Positions 1 to 6,126 are shown, counted from the stretch's first letter. The stretch is 10,120 bases of DNA from JANWYQ01 sp034432445 (GCA_034432445.1 DAOUBX010000122.1:1-10120); one strand, 5' to 3'. Numbers and translations: made by a program. Notes: generated from the sequence alone by a model not told the origin.

Positions 1-13
1 GGCCGCTCACCTG

Positions 14-76
14 CACCTCGCCTGCGGCCCACCAGTCGCTTCGCTCCTTAAGGCTTCGTCGGCGCAGGCGCAGGTG
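14..76. repeat. imperfect inverted repeat upstream of SpoVS gene
   Basis: The arm at 14-26 (CACCTCGCCTGCG) pairs with 63-76 (CGCAGGCGCAGGTG), leaving one bulged base and a 36-nt loop. The loop contains the palindrome CCTTAAGG. The arms carry variants of CACCTGC, a heptamer that recurs at 8-14, 103-109 and 688-694 and as its complement at 70-76. I recognise no known RNA family or integron site. It could be a transcript hairpin, a dispersed intergenic repeat or the tail of an upstream element cut by the window edge. Confidence 0.4.
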
Positions 77-90
77 TCGTGCTGTCAGAC

Positions 91-136
91 GGTGAACACT
101 TGCACCTGCGATGCAAGTGCAGGCGTTCCATTCACC
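91..136. repeat. two-part inverted repeat (stem-loop) upstream of SpoVS gene
   Basis: GGTGAA (91-96) pairs with TTCACC (131-136). Directly inside it, CACTTGCA (97-104) pairs perfectly with TGCAAGTG (112-119) around a 7-nt loop. The 3' side has an 11-nt bulge (120-130), so the whole folds as a 14-bp interrupted hairpin. No T-tract follows, so it is not a classical intrinsic terminator. It lies about 130 nt before the likely SpoVS start and could be a leader structure, a protein-binding site or a repeat element. The function is unknown. Confidence 0.5.
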
Positions 137-249
137 GGGCTGAGTAGTTACGATAGCGCTTGAAACCAGAACAGTTGCTGCGTTTTTGCTCGATTTCCGC
201 GTATCCCGCGGCAGCATTTTGCGTCATGGTAGAAAGAACTCCATCGATT

Positions 250-255
250 GGAGGT
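250..255 (+). promoter_or_regulatory. ribosome binding site deciding the SpoVS start
   Basis: A GGAGGT Shine-Dalgarno match lies 12 nt before the ATG at 268. It is much stronger than the GGGAG (345-349) in front of the in-frame ATG at 361, so it favours the longer protein with an N-terminal extension. The 12-nt spacing is slightly long. Confidence 0.55.
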
Positions 256-267
256 AAATCCTACCCA

Positions 268-621
268 ATGAACTCACCAATTACCGTCCAAAATCCTGCA
301 AAAACCAACGGCGCGTCAGTTGCGGAGTCTCCATTGCCCTCTGCGGGAGATCGGCAGCCTATGGAAGTCATCAAAGTCTCAGCCAATTCACGGTCCACAG
401 CAGTTGCCGGTGCGATCGCTGGTGTAATCCGCGACAACCGCAGCGCTGAAGTGCAAGCCATCGGCGCTAGCGCAGTCAATCAAGCCATCAAAGCGATCGC
501 CATCGCTCGTGGCTATCTGGAGTTGGACGGCATCAGCATCGTCTGTGTGCCGTCGTTCACCGAAGTCGACATCGACGGTAACGAACGGACTGCGGTGCGC
601 CTGTCGGTCGAGGCACGCTGA
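268..621 (+). CDS. spoVS: stage V sporulation protein S (SpoVS) family protein
   Basis: The product has 117 residues. Residues 32-117 are a complete SpoVS domain of the usual ~86 aa, recognisable by EVIKVSA, the AVAGAIAGVIR segment, EVQAIGASAVNQAIKAIAIARGY and the DIDGNERTA end. SpoVS is a small Alba-like-fold protein that affects septation and coat assembly in Bacillus. Homologues are widespread in non-sporulating lineages such as Chloroflexota and Thermus, where the role is unclear and nucleic-acid binding has been suspected from the fold. No other sporulation gene is visible here. The start at 268 is chosen for its GGAGGT site. The first 31 residues are Ser/Ala/Pro-rich and look disordered. 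Starting at 361 would give the bare domain. The gene is alone on its strand and ends before a strong terminator. The family call is firm; the start is less so. Confidence 0.9.
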   Translation: MNSPITVQNPAKTNGASVAESPLPSAGDRQPMEVIKVSANSRSTAVAGAIAGVIRDNRSAEVQAIGASAVNQAIKAIAIARGYLELDGISIVCVPSFTEVDIDGNERTAVRLSVEAR

Positions 622-683
622 TCCTACGCGGTAGTTTGACCTCGGCTCGATCTCCCTTGAGGGCGGTAACAAGTGATCAGAGG

Positions 684-697
684 CTTGCACCTGCGAT
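684..697 (+). repeat. 14-nt direct repeat copy downstream of SpoVS (partner at 99-112)
   Basis: CTTGCACCTGCGAT occurs identically at 99-112, inside the upstream hairpin, and at 684-697, so the two copies bracket the SpoVS gene about 585 bp apart. The similarity does not continue past these 14 bases. One such match is not far above chance in 10 kb. The bracketing position is the only reason to list it. Confidence 0.3.
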
Positions 698-757
698 CGT
701 GACGCTAACGTTGCTGCACGAGACAACGGTGTTCGTCAAGTTGGTACGGTGGCTCAG

Positions 758-798
758 AACCAAAAGGGCAGGCCGCAAAATGGCCTGCCCTTTTGGTT
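758..798. terminator. bidirectional intrinsic terminator between SpoVS and ricT
   Basis: AACCAAAAGGGCAGGCC (758-774) and its exact complement (782-798) form a perfect 17-bp stem with a 7-nt loop (GCAAAAT). The arms carry an A-run on one side and a T-run on the other (CCCTTTTGGTT), so a GC core followed by U-residues appears in both directions. It lies in the convergent gap, 137 bp after the SpoVS stop and 15 bp beyond the ricT stop, and can end both transcripts. Confidence 0.9.
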
Positions 799-812
799 AG
801 CCTAGCCGCTGC

Positions 813-1817
813 TCAACCGCTGCGCTTGCGTCGCTTGCGACCAGCCTTGGCGCTTGGCTGTGGTTTGGTCTGCTTGGCGGGCAGATCGTCGAACCCGTAA
901 TCGTCATCCCCGCGATCGTCCAACGTGGACAGTTCTTCATCAAGGGATGGAGACGCCGGCTGCGCACGCAGAGCGCAACCCGAACAGCCACAGCTGCGCC
1001 CTGGCCCCGCAGCAGTGAACCCACTGAGCTGTTCCACCGGATAGTCCCGTAACGACTCGTCTTCATCCAGGCGCACAGTCACAATTTCGCCCAGGGGATG
1101 GACTTTACGCACGCGCCCTTTGCCGTGGGGAGTGTCCACAACAGAACCTACTTTCGGCAAACGCGCGCGCGCTTCCTCATACACTTCCATTTCGTAGGAA
1201 AGGCAGCACAACAACCGTCCGCAAACACCGGAGATCTCCGGGGGATTAAGCGGAAGGTTCTGTTGCTTGGCCATCTTGATGGTCACGGGATTGAACTCGC
1301 GCAACCACGCAGCACAACACAGCTGACGGCCGCACTTGCCGATGCCGTTGAGTTCCTTGGCCTCATCGCGCACCCCAATTTGCTTCATCTCGATGCGCGT
1401 GCCCAAGGTTTTGGATAGATCGCGCACAAGGTCGCGAAAATCGATGCGCCCTTCAGCCGAGAAGTTGACTACTAACCGGCTGCCATCGTAGTTGTATTCG
1501 GCGCTGATGATCTTCATTGTCAGGCCGTGTTCGGCCGCTTTGGCGCGGCAGATTTCAGCTGCTTCCGCCTCGCTGTGGCGCCAGCGGTCGCGCTCGACCA
1601 AGTCCAAAGGTGTGGCGCGGCGCACGACCGGCTTCAGCCCGGCACCGACCTCGCTGTCTGCCAGCTTCCGCGGTTGCCACACCACTTGCCCTACCTCGCG
1701 TCCTTGGGAGGTCTCAACCACCACATAATCGCCTGCTTGTAGATCGAGAAGGGCGCCTGGATCGAAGTAATAGATTTTGGTTACTGGCTTAAAGCTCACA
1801 CCTACAACGGTGGGCAT
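813..1817 (-). CDS. ricT: PSP1 domain protein, RicT/YaaT-type
   Basis: The product has 334 residues. The PSP1 region covers about residues 65-260. It has the family's two paired-cysteine motifs, KCGRQLCC (C162, C167, C168) and VCGRLLCC (C199, C204, C205). The N-terminal part (GVSFKPVTKIYYFDPG) and the VGSVVDTPHGKGRVRKV segment near 223-239 also match the family. In Bacillus, RicT (YaaT) works with RicA and RicF in a complex that carries [4Fe-4S] clusters and promotes RNase Y-dependent mRNA processing. The cysteines shown here are the likely ligands. The tail after residue 262 is variable: it adds a compact CGCSGC cluster (276-281), an acidic stretch and a Lys/Arg-rich end (KAGRKRRKRSG). An AGGAGG site 4 nt upstream supports the ATG. 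It lies 28 bp after holB, the same pairing as in Firmicutes, so cotranscription is likely. No ricA or ricF is in the window. Confidence 0.88.
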   Translation of the reverse strand: MPTVVGVSFKPVTKIYYFDPGALLDLQAGDYVVVETSQGREVGQVVWQPRKLADSEVGAGLKPVVRRATPLDLVERDRWRHSEAEAAEICRAKAAEHGLTMKIISAEYNYDGSRLVVNFSAEGRIDFRDLVRDLSKTLGTRIEMKQIGVRDEAKELNGIGKCGRQLCCAAWLREFNPVTIKMAKQQNLPLNPPEISGVCGRLLCCLSYEMEVYEEARARLPKVGSVVDTPHGKGRVRKVHPLGEIVTVRLDEDESLRDYPVEQLSGFTAAGPGRSCGCSGCALRAQPASPSLDEELSTLDDRGDDDYGFDDLPAKQTKPQPSAKAGRKRRKRSG

Positions 1818-1845
1818 AGATCCTCCTGTGGAAACCGGCTGTCGA

Positions 1846-2865
1846 TCAGTTGACCGGCGCAGGCAAATGCAGCAGCACGGTCTCTAACAGCAACCGCGTG
1901 TTGACGTTTTGGCTCATCCGCATGGCTGCCGCCTGCAGCCGAGCCAGAAAGTGCTGGACCTGTTGGGGCGAGAAGCGTGCTGCTTGAACAGTGAGCTCAG
2001 TGGTCAGGTCGATGTTGTACACATACGCCTGACAACCGGTTTGCACCAGCAGCAGGTCACGCCACCAGTCGCTCCACAGCGTCAACGTTGACAACACAGC
2101 CTCGGGGGAACGGCTCAGCGCCTCGGCGTAGGCCAATCGTTCGAGGCGACCCTGCCCGGTCAACGCTTGCAAATCTGCCAGCCGCCGCGTCCGTTCTAGC
2201 CACGACTTGCCGTCGGTTAACCGTTGCACTGCCCAGCCCAGCCGGCCGCCAGAAAGACGGGCCAACAGCGCAGCTTGTTGGGGATCAGCGTGCCATCGTT
2301 CCACCAACGCCGCCTCGACTTGCCGGAGCGGCAACGGGCGCAACGGCAGCGCTTGGCATCGCGAGACGATCGTGGGAAGCAAGGCATGCGGTCGAGCGCT
2401 GGTCAGCAGAAGAACAACCTGAGCAGGCGGCTCCTCCAAGGTCTTGAGCAAGGCATTGGCAGCCGGCAGGTTAGCCCGTTCCAGCTCGCGCAGAATGAAG
2501 ACCTTGTGTTGGCCCTCCATGGGCGCCAGGGCTGCCTCGCGCTGTAACTCACGGATTTGATCGATCTTGAGCACGCCCTCCCGACCGCTCTTGCCAGCTT
2601 CGGCCTGCACAAGGCGCACATCGGGGTGTGTGTCATGGGCGACGAGACGGCAAGTGCGACACTGGCCGCATGGCCTGGTTGCGCTTCGGCAGAGCAGGGC
2701 GGCAGCAACGGCGCGCGCAAGCGTCGTCTTACCGATCTGGGGAGGGCCGCTGATCAGCAACGCATGGGTCAGACGGTTAGCAGCCAAGCTGTTCTGCAAC
2801 AGTTGCACTGCCCACTCGTGGCCCACTACGGGCCACGGTGCCATCTGTGGTTGGTGTTCGTTCAC
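1846..2865 (-). CDS. holB: DNA polymerase III, delta' subunit
   Basis: The product has 339 residues, the normal size for delta', the clamp-loader subunit that helps open and load the beta sliding clamp at the replication fork. Seen in order: WPVVGHEWAVQLL (11-23), a complete Walker A GPPQIGKTT (40-48), a four-cysteine zinc module (C59, C66, C69, C72), KVFILRELERAN (121-132) in the Walker B region, LLKTLEEPP (139-147) and the SRC motif (168-170). A helical C-terminal domain follows. I place the start at the GTG at 2865 because AGGAG (2876-2880) lies 10 nt before it and the predicted transcription start is near 2889. The in-frame GTG at 2886 would give 346 aa but sits almost at the transcript end; the ATG at 2844 has no SD. 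It is the first gene of the holB-ricT operon. The C-terminal half is less conserved, as is usual for delta'. Confidence 0.93.
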   Translation of the reverse strand: MNEHQPQMAPWPVVGHEWAVQLLQNSLAANRLTHALLISGPPQIGKTTLARAVAAALLCRSATRPCGQCRTCRLVAHDTHPDVRLVQAEAGKSGREGVLKIDQIRELQREAALAPMEGQHKVFILRELERANLPAANALLKTLEEPPAQVVLLLTSARPHALLPTIVSRCQALPLRPLPLRQVEAALVERWHADPQQAALLARLSGGRLGWAVQRLTDGKSWLERTRRLADLQALTGQGRLERLAYAEALSRSPEAVLSTLTLWSDWWRDLLLVQTGCQAYVYNIDLTTELTVQAARFSPQQVQHFLARLQAAAMRMSQNVNTRLLLETVLLHLPAPVN

Positions 2866-2875
2866 TATCTGTGTG

Positions 2876-2880
2876 CTCCT
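2876..2880 (-). promoter_or_regulatory. ribosome binding site deciding the holB start
   Basis: AGGAG on the minus strand lies 10 nt before the GTG at 2865. Neither alternative start (GTG 2886, ATG 2844) has a comparable site. Confidence 0.55.
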
Positions 2881-2895
2881 GATCACTGGGGCAAC

Positions 2896-2924
2896 ATTCT
2901 ACCACAAGCGGACAATCCTGACAA
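2896..2924 (-). promoter_or_regulatory. sigma70-type promoter for holB-ricT
   Basis: On the minus strand, TTGTCA (2924-2919) and TAGAAT (2901-2896) each match consensus at 5 of 6 positions. They are separated by 17 bp, and a TG one base before the -10 gives an extended -10. The expected transcription start is near 2889, leaving a leader of about 24 nt before the chosen holB start. The promoter diverges from the thioredoxin promoter about 155 bp away. Confidence 0.7.
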
Positions 2925-3078
2925 CGCATCGCAACAACGCAGCGATGATCAGCGTTTGCTATTCAGGTATCGCGCATTGGCGCCCGATCTACAGTCTGGA
3001 GTCGGTTCTGTCGACACGCTTGCCAACGCGGGCGCAAGGGCTCGGCACCTATGGCTGAATAGTTTCGGCGAACCTTGT

Positions 3079-3107
3079 TTGACAAACCAAGACAGCTTGA
3101 CTATGAT
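3079..3107 (+). promoter_or_regulatory. near-consensus sigma70 promoter for thioredoxin-trpB-like
   Basis: A perfect -35 TTGACA (3079-3084) is followed after 17 bp by TATGAT (3102-3107), 5 of 6 with consensus. Transcription should start near 3114, giving a leader of about 67 nt before the thioredoxin ATG. It is the strongest promoter visible in the window and suggests high constitutive expression unless it is repressed. Confidence 0.8.
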
Positions 3108-3138
3108 ACGACGGCTGCTAGGTGCGCCTTGTCGCCAT

Positions 3139-3150
3139 AGACAGCTGTCT
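3139..3150. promoter_or_regulatory. 12-bp palindrome in the thioredoxin leader, possible operator
   Basis: AGACAGCTGTCT is a perfect palindrome about 25 nt downstream of the predicted transcription start and 30 nt before the thioredoxin ATG. A repressor bound there could block the strong promoter. It has no loop, so it fits a DNA site better than an RNA hairpin. No regulator gene is adjacent, and no family is recognised from the motif. Confidence 0.3.
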
Positions 3151-3180
3151 GTTTATGTAAGAAACGCTGGAGGAATTGGC

Positions 3181-3513
3181 ATGACAAAGCCGCTGGAAGT
3201 TACCGACGCCTCGTTCGAGCATGAAGTCATCGAGTCGACGCTGCCGACGCTGACCGATTTCTGGGCTGAATGGTGCGGGCCCTGCCGCTTAATTGCGCCG
3301 ATTTTGCTGGAGCTGGCCGCCGAGTACGACGGCAAGTTGAAGATTGCGAAGCTCGATGTGGATCACAATCCTGCTACCGCACTGGCGTTTGGCGTGATGA
3401 GTATTCCCACGTTGATCCTGTTCAAGAATGGCCAGCCGGTAGAGCGCATCGTGGGTTACCAGCCCAAGGATCGCTTGTTGAAGGCCCTTCTACCTCATCT
3501 CTCGGTTCACTAA
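3181..3513 (+). CDS. trxA: thioredoxin
   Basis: The product has 110 residues, the standard length of a single-domain cytosolic thioredoxin, with no signal peptide or membrane segment. It shows the full WCGPC redox site (31-35), the buried acidic residue before it (D26 in TDFWAEWCGPC), the cis-proline loop SIPT (P76), and the KNGQ/VGYQ segment (82-94) at the end of the fold. It reduces protein disulfides using electrons from thioredoxin reductase; no reductase gene is in view. GGAGG (3169-3173) lies 7 nt before the ATG. The same frame stays open far upstream, but that stretch runs antisense to holB and across the promoter, so it is not part of the protein. The gap to the TrpB-like gene is 38 bp, and the two probably share a transcript. 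Several thioredoxins usually coexist in such genomes, so the symbol is generic. Confidence 0.95.
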   Translation: MTKPLEVTDASFEHEVIESTLPTLTDFWAEWCGPCRLIAPILLELAAEYDGKLKIAKLDVDHNPATALAFGVMSIPTLILFKNGQPVERIVGYQPKDRLLKALLPHLSVH

Positions 3514-3551
3514 CGCACATCCTGCACCTATCACACAAGGAGACACACCCC

Positions 3552-4922
3552 ATGACCCTCACCAAGATCGTTCTGTCCGAAAAGGACATGCCTACCCATT
3601 GGTACAACATCAACGCCGACCTACCGGCGGCCGGCGTTGCCTTGCCTCCCGTCTTGCATCCCATCACCTTCCAGCCTGTGGGGCCGGCCGACCTGGCGCC
3701 ACTCTTCCCCATGGGGCTGATCCTGCAAGAGGTGAGCACCGAGCGCTACATCGAGATTCCCGACGAGGTGCGCGACATCTACAAGCTTTGGCGGCCAACG
3801 CCGTTGTACCGCGCTCACCGCTGGGAAAAAGCCCTCGACACGCCCGCCAAGATCTACTACAAGTACGAAGGCGTCAGTCCGGCAGGTAGCCACAAGCCGA
3901 ACACGGCCGTGGCCCAGGCCTACTACAACAAGCAGGAAGGGGTCAAGCGCATCACGACGGAGACGGGCGCCGGCCAATGGGGCAGTGCGCTATCCTTCGC
4001 TTGCCAGAGCTTTGGCATCGAGTGCAAGGTCTACATGGTGAAGATTAGTTACCAGCAGAAGCCCTATCGCCGCAGCCTGATGCAAAGCTGGGGCGCGACC
4101 GTTGTTGCCAGCCCCAGCACCGAGACGAACGCCGGCCGCGCGATCCTGGCCAAGGACCCGGACAGCACCGGCAGCCTGGGCATTGCCATCAGCGAAGCGG
4201 TGGAAGAGGCGGTCATGCGGGAGGACACGAAGTATAGCCTGGGCAGCGTGCTCAACCACGTCCTCATGCACCAGACGGTGGTGGGGCAGGAGGTGATGAA
4301 GCAGCTGGAGCTGATGGACGCCGATTGGCCTGACATCATGGTCGGCTGTATCGGCGGCGGCAGCAACTTTGCCGGCTTTGCCTTCCCCTTCCTGCGGGAG
4401 AACATCGTCAACGGCAAGAAGACGCGGCTGATCGCCGTGGAACCCTTGGCTGCGCCCAGCATCACGCGCGGCGTCTACGCCTATGACTACGGCGACACGG
4501 CCAAGATGGCGCCGATCGTCAAGATGCACACGCTGGGCCACGACTTCGTGCCGGCGCCGATCCACGCCGGCGGCCTGCGCTATCACGGCATGGCGCCGCA
4601 GGTGAGCGCCGTCGCCAAGGCGGGCTTGATCGAAGCCGTCGCCGTGCCGCAGCGAGCGATCTTCGACGCGGCAGTCAGCTTCACGCGCGCTGAGGGCATC
4701 CTACCGGCGCCTGAGCCGTCGCATGCCATCCTGGTGGCCATGCGCGAGGCGCTGGCCTGCAAGGAAAGCGGCGAGAGCAAGACCATCGTCTTCAACCTCT
4801 GCGGCCACGGCCACTTCGATTTGGGCGCCTACGATGCCTATTTCAGCGGCAAGCTGGAGGACTACGAGTATCCGGAGGAGCTGGTCAAGCAGTCGTTGGC
4901 CAATCTGCCGAAGGTGGAGTAG
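3552..4922 (+). CDS. trpB: TrpB2-type tryptophan synthase beta-like PLP enzyme
   Basis: The product has 456 residues. This is the long TrpB2 (TrpB-like) type, not the ~400-aa TrpB1. Features: an N-terminal extension to about residue 75, the WRPTPL segment (80-85), GSHKPN with the predicted PLP-binding lysine K115, TETGAGQWG (136-144) with the likely catalytic glutamate E137, the phosphate-binding loop GCIGGGSN (265-272), and EGILPAPEPSHA (381-392). TrpB enzymes condense indole with serine to give tryptophan. TrpB2 forms are often encoded away from trpA and may act on free indole, or in some lineages on other amino acids. No trpA or other trp gene is nearby, which fits a stand-alone TrpB2. AAGGAGA (3537-3543) supports the ATG at 3552. 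It is the second gene after thioredoxin. A 24-bp octamer array begins right after the stop. The substrate is not proven by sequence. Confidence 0.92.
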   Translation: MTLTKIVLSEKDMPTHWYNINADLPAAGVALPPVLHPITFQPVGPADLAPLFPMGLILQEVSTERYIEIPDEVRDIYKLWRPTPLYRAHRWEKALDTPAKIYYKYEGVSPAGSHKPNTAVAQAYYNKQEGVKRITTETGAGQWGSALSFACQSFGIECKVYMVKISYQQKPYRRSLMQSWGATVVASPSTETNAGRAILAKDPDSTGSLGIAISEAVEEAVMREDTKYSLGSVLNHVLMHQTVVGQEVMKQLELMDADWPDIMVGCIGGGSNFAGFAFPFLRENIVNGKKTRLIAVEPLAAPSITRGVYAYDYGDTAKMAPIVKMHTLGHDFVPAPIHAGGLRYHGMAPQVSAVAKAGLIEAVAVPQRAIFDAAVSFTRAEGILPAPEPSHAILVAMREALACKESGESKTIVFNLCGHGHFDLGAYDAYFSGKLEDYEYPEELVKQSLANLPKVE

Positions 4923-4946
4923 ATTGGTGGATTGGTGGATTGGTGG
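4923..4946. repeat. octanucleotide tandem repeat (ATTGGTGG)x3
   Basis: Three perfect copies of ATTGGTGG begin at the base after the TrpB-like stop codon. The array is too short for a VNTR call by itself. It shares its 8-nt period with a more diverged array at 8903-8934, which suggests that octamer tandem repeats are scattered between genes in this genome. Confidence 0.85.
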
Positions 4947-4973
4947 GTTCAGTAGTTCGCGATTTGGCTCGTG

Positions 4974-5007
4974 GTGTGCACTCTAGCACGCTGTTGAACA
5001 TCAACAG
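4974..5007. terminator. possible weak terminator hairpins in the trpB/permease convergent gap
   Basis: Two small stems share base 4991, so they could not both form in full: 4974-4979 with 4986-4991 (6 bp, one G-T pair) and CTGTTGA/TCAACAG at 4991-4997 with 5001-5007 (7 bp, 3-nt loop). They lie between two convergent genes, where terminators are expected. Neither side has a clear T-run, so intrinsic termination is doubtful. Confidence 0.3.
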
Positions 5008-5034
5008 ATCAAACCTGCGACCCTCGGCCTCCTT

Positions 5035-6093
5035 TCACGCCGTCGTCGCTCTCCGCCGCAGCCGCAGCCAGGGGATCTCGCCGCGGCGCACGACGTCCAG
5101 CAGCACGGCCAACACGATGATGGCGCCGATGACGATCTCCTTGGCCGTGGAGGGCACGTCCAGGTAGACCAGACCGGCCTCGACGATGCGAATGATGGCG
5201 ACGCCGATCAACGTGCCCCAAATGCCGCCGATGCCACCGGACAGCGAGGTGCCGCCGATAACGACCGCCGCCACGGAGGCCAGGGTCATGTTGGTACCGT
5301 TCTGATAGGCGCCGGACTGCAAGCGACCCATCACCAGGATGCCGCCGATGGCCGCCAAAAAACCGCTGATGCCGTAGATTGTGGCCTTGACCAGGTCGAC
5401 GCGAATACCCGACAGACGGGCTGCGGTCTCGTTGCCGCCGATGGCGTAGGTGTAGCGACCGAATTTGGTGTGCCTGAGCACGAACCAACTGACAAAATAC
5501 ACGGCCAGGGCAATCAGGAACGGCACCGGCAGCGGAAACTTGCCGATGCGGATCACGCTGGTGATGGCGGTCAACGGGCCGTCTTTGAGGATGTTGATGC
5601 CCGCCCCGCGCGTCCACACCAGCGCCACGCCCAGCAACATGCTGCGGAAGCCCAGCGTCACGATCAGCGGGTTCATGCGGAAGAGGGTGATCAGCAACCC
5701 TTGGAAGAGGCCAATGCCTGCGCCCGCGATCAACGCCACCGCAATGGCCACCAGGGATGGTACCCCTTCTGCGATCTGGCCGCCGGCCACGCTGGTACCG
5801 GCGATCAGAATCGCCGCCAGGACGCCGGCAAAGGAGACCATGGCTTCCACCGAGAGGTCGATGCCGCCGGTGAGGATGACGAAGGTCTGCCCGGCCGCGA
5901 CGATGCCGATGGCGGCCACCTCCAGCGCCAACAAGCCCCACGTGGCGGGGTTGCGGAAGGGCTCGGACAGGATCATCAGCAGCACCCACAGGACAACCAG
6001 GATCAGCAGGGGGCCGGTGTTGGCCAGGCCTTTGCGCACCAAGCCGCCGATTGCGCCGTTTTGTCGTTGTTTTTCAACAGTTGTGTTCGCCAT
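5035..6093 (-). CDS. RbsC-type sugar ABC transporter permease
   Basis: The product has 352 residues and is a multi-spanning inner-membrane protein of the ribose/xylose/galactose branch (BPD_transp_2 family). It forms the channel through which a sugar or sugar-like solute enters. Hydrophobic segments begin at about residue 27 and recur to about 334, enough for roughly 8-10 helices. Family hallmarks are TGGIDLSV (75-82), the cytoplasmic ATPase-contact loop GRYTYAIGGNETAARLSGI (212-230) and VIGGTSLSGGIG (278-289). A basic C-terminus (WLRLRRRATTA) is predicted to face the cytoplasm. It follows the ATPase gene by 33 bp. A GAGG site 10 nt upstream of the ATG supports the start, and the two genes are surely cotranscribed. 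The substrate cannot be named because the binding protein is absent from the window. It is the last gene of the minus-strand block. Confidence 0.93.
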   Translation of the reverse strand: MANTTVEKQRQNGAIGGLVRKGLANTGPLLILVVLWVLLMILSEPFRNPATWGLLALEVAAIGIVAAGQTFVILTGGIDLSVEAMVSFAGVLAAILIAGTSVAGGQIAEGVPSLVAIAVALIAGAGIGLFQGLLITLFRMNPLIVTLGFRSMLLGVALVWTRGAGINILKDGPLTAITSVIRIGKFPLPVPFLIALAVYFVSWFVLRHTKFGRYTYAIGGNETAARLSGIRVDLVKATIYGISGFLAAIGGILVMGRLQSGAYQNGTNMTLASVAAVVIGGTSLSGGIGGIWGTLIGVAIIRIVEAGLVYLDVPSTAKEIVIGAIIVLAVLLDVVRRGEIPWLRLRRRATTA

Positions 6094-6126
6094 CGTTCGT
6101 CAACCTCGATAGGATCGGTTCGGTAC

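Noticed and set aside
14..136. Integron attC site or tRNA-like structure
   Set aside because: No core-site motifs, integrase, tRNA loops or CCA end could be recognised. Only inverted repeats can be supported.
294..308. Second-NBD Walker A of the ABC ATPase as a damaged gene (residue numbers given)
   Set aside because: Degeneration of the second Walker A is normal in RbsA/MglA-type tandem ATPases.
2557..3180. Long in-frame extension upstream of thioredoxin
   Set aside because: It runs antisense to holB and across both promoters. Thioredoxin has its own SD and a normal-length protein from 3181.
3270..3551. In-frame extension upstream of the TrpB-like protein
   Set aside because: It overlaps thioredoxin in another frame. 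The ATG at 3552 has a good SD and gives the expected family N-terminus.
5009..5989. A 326-codon open frame on the minus strand
   Set aside because: It overlaps the permease in another frame and reads as R/G/H-rich sequence with no hydrophobic segments. The permease frame has all family motifs.
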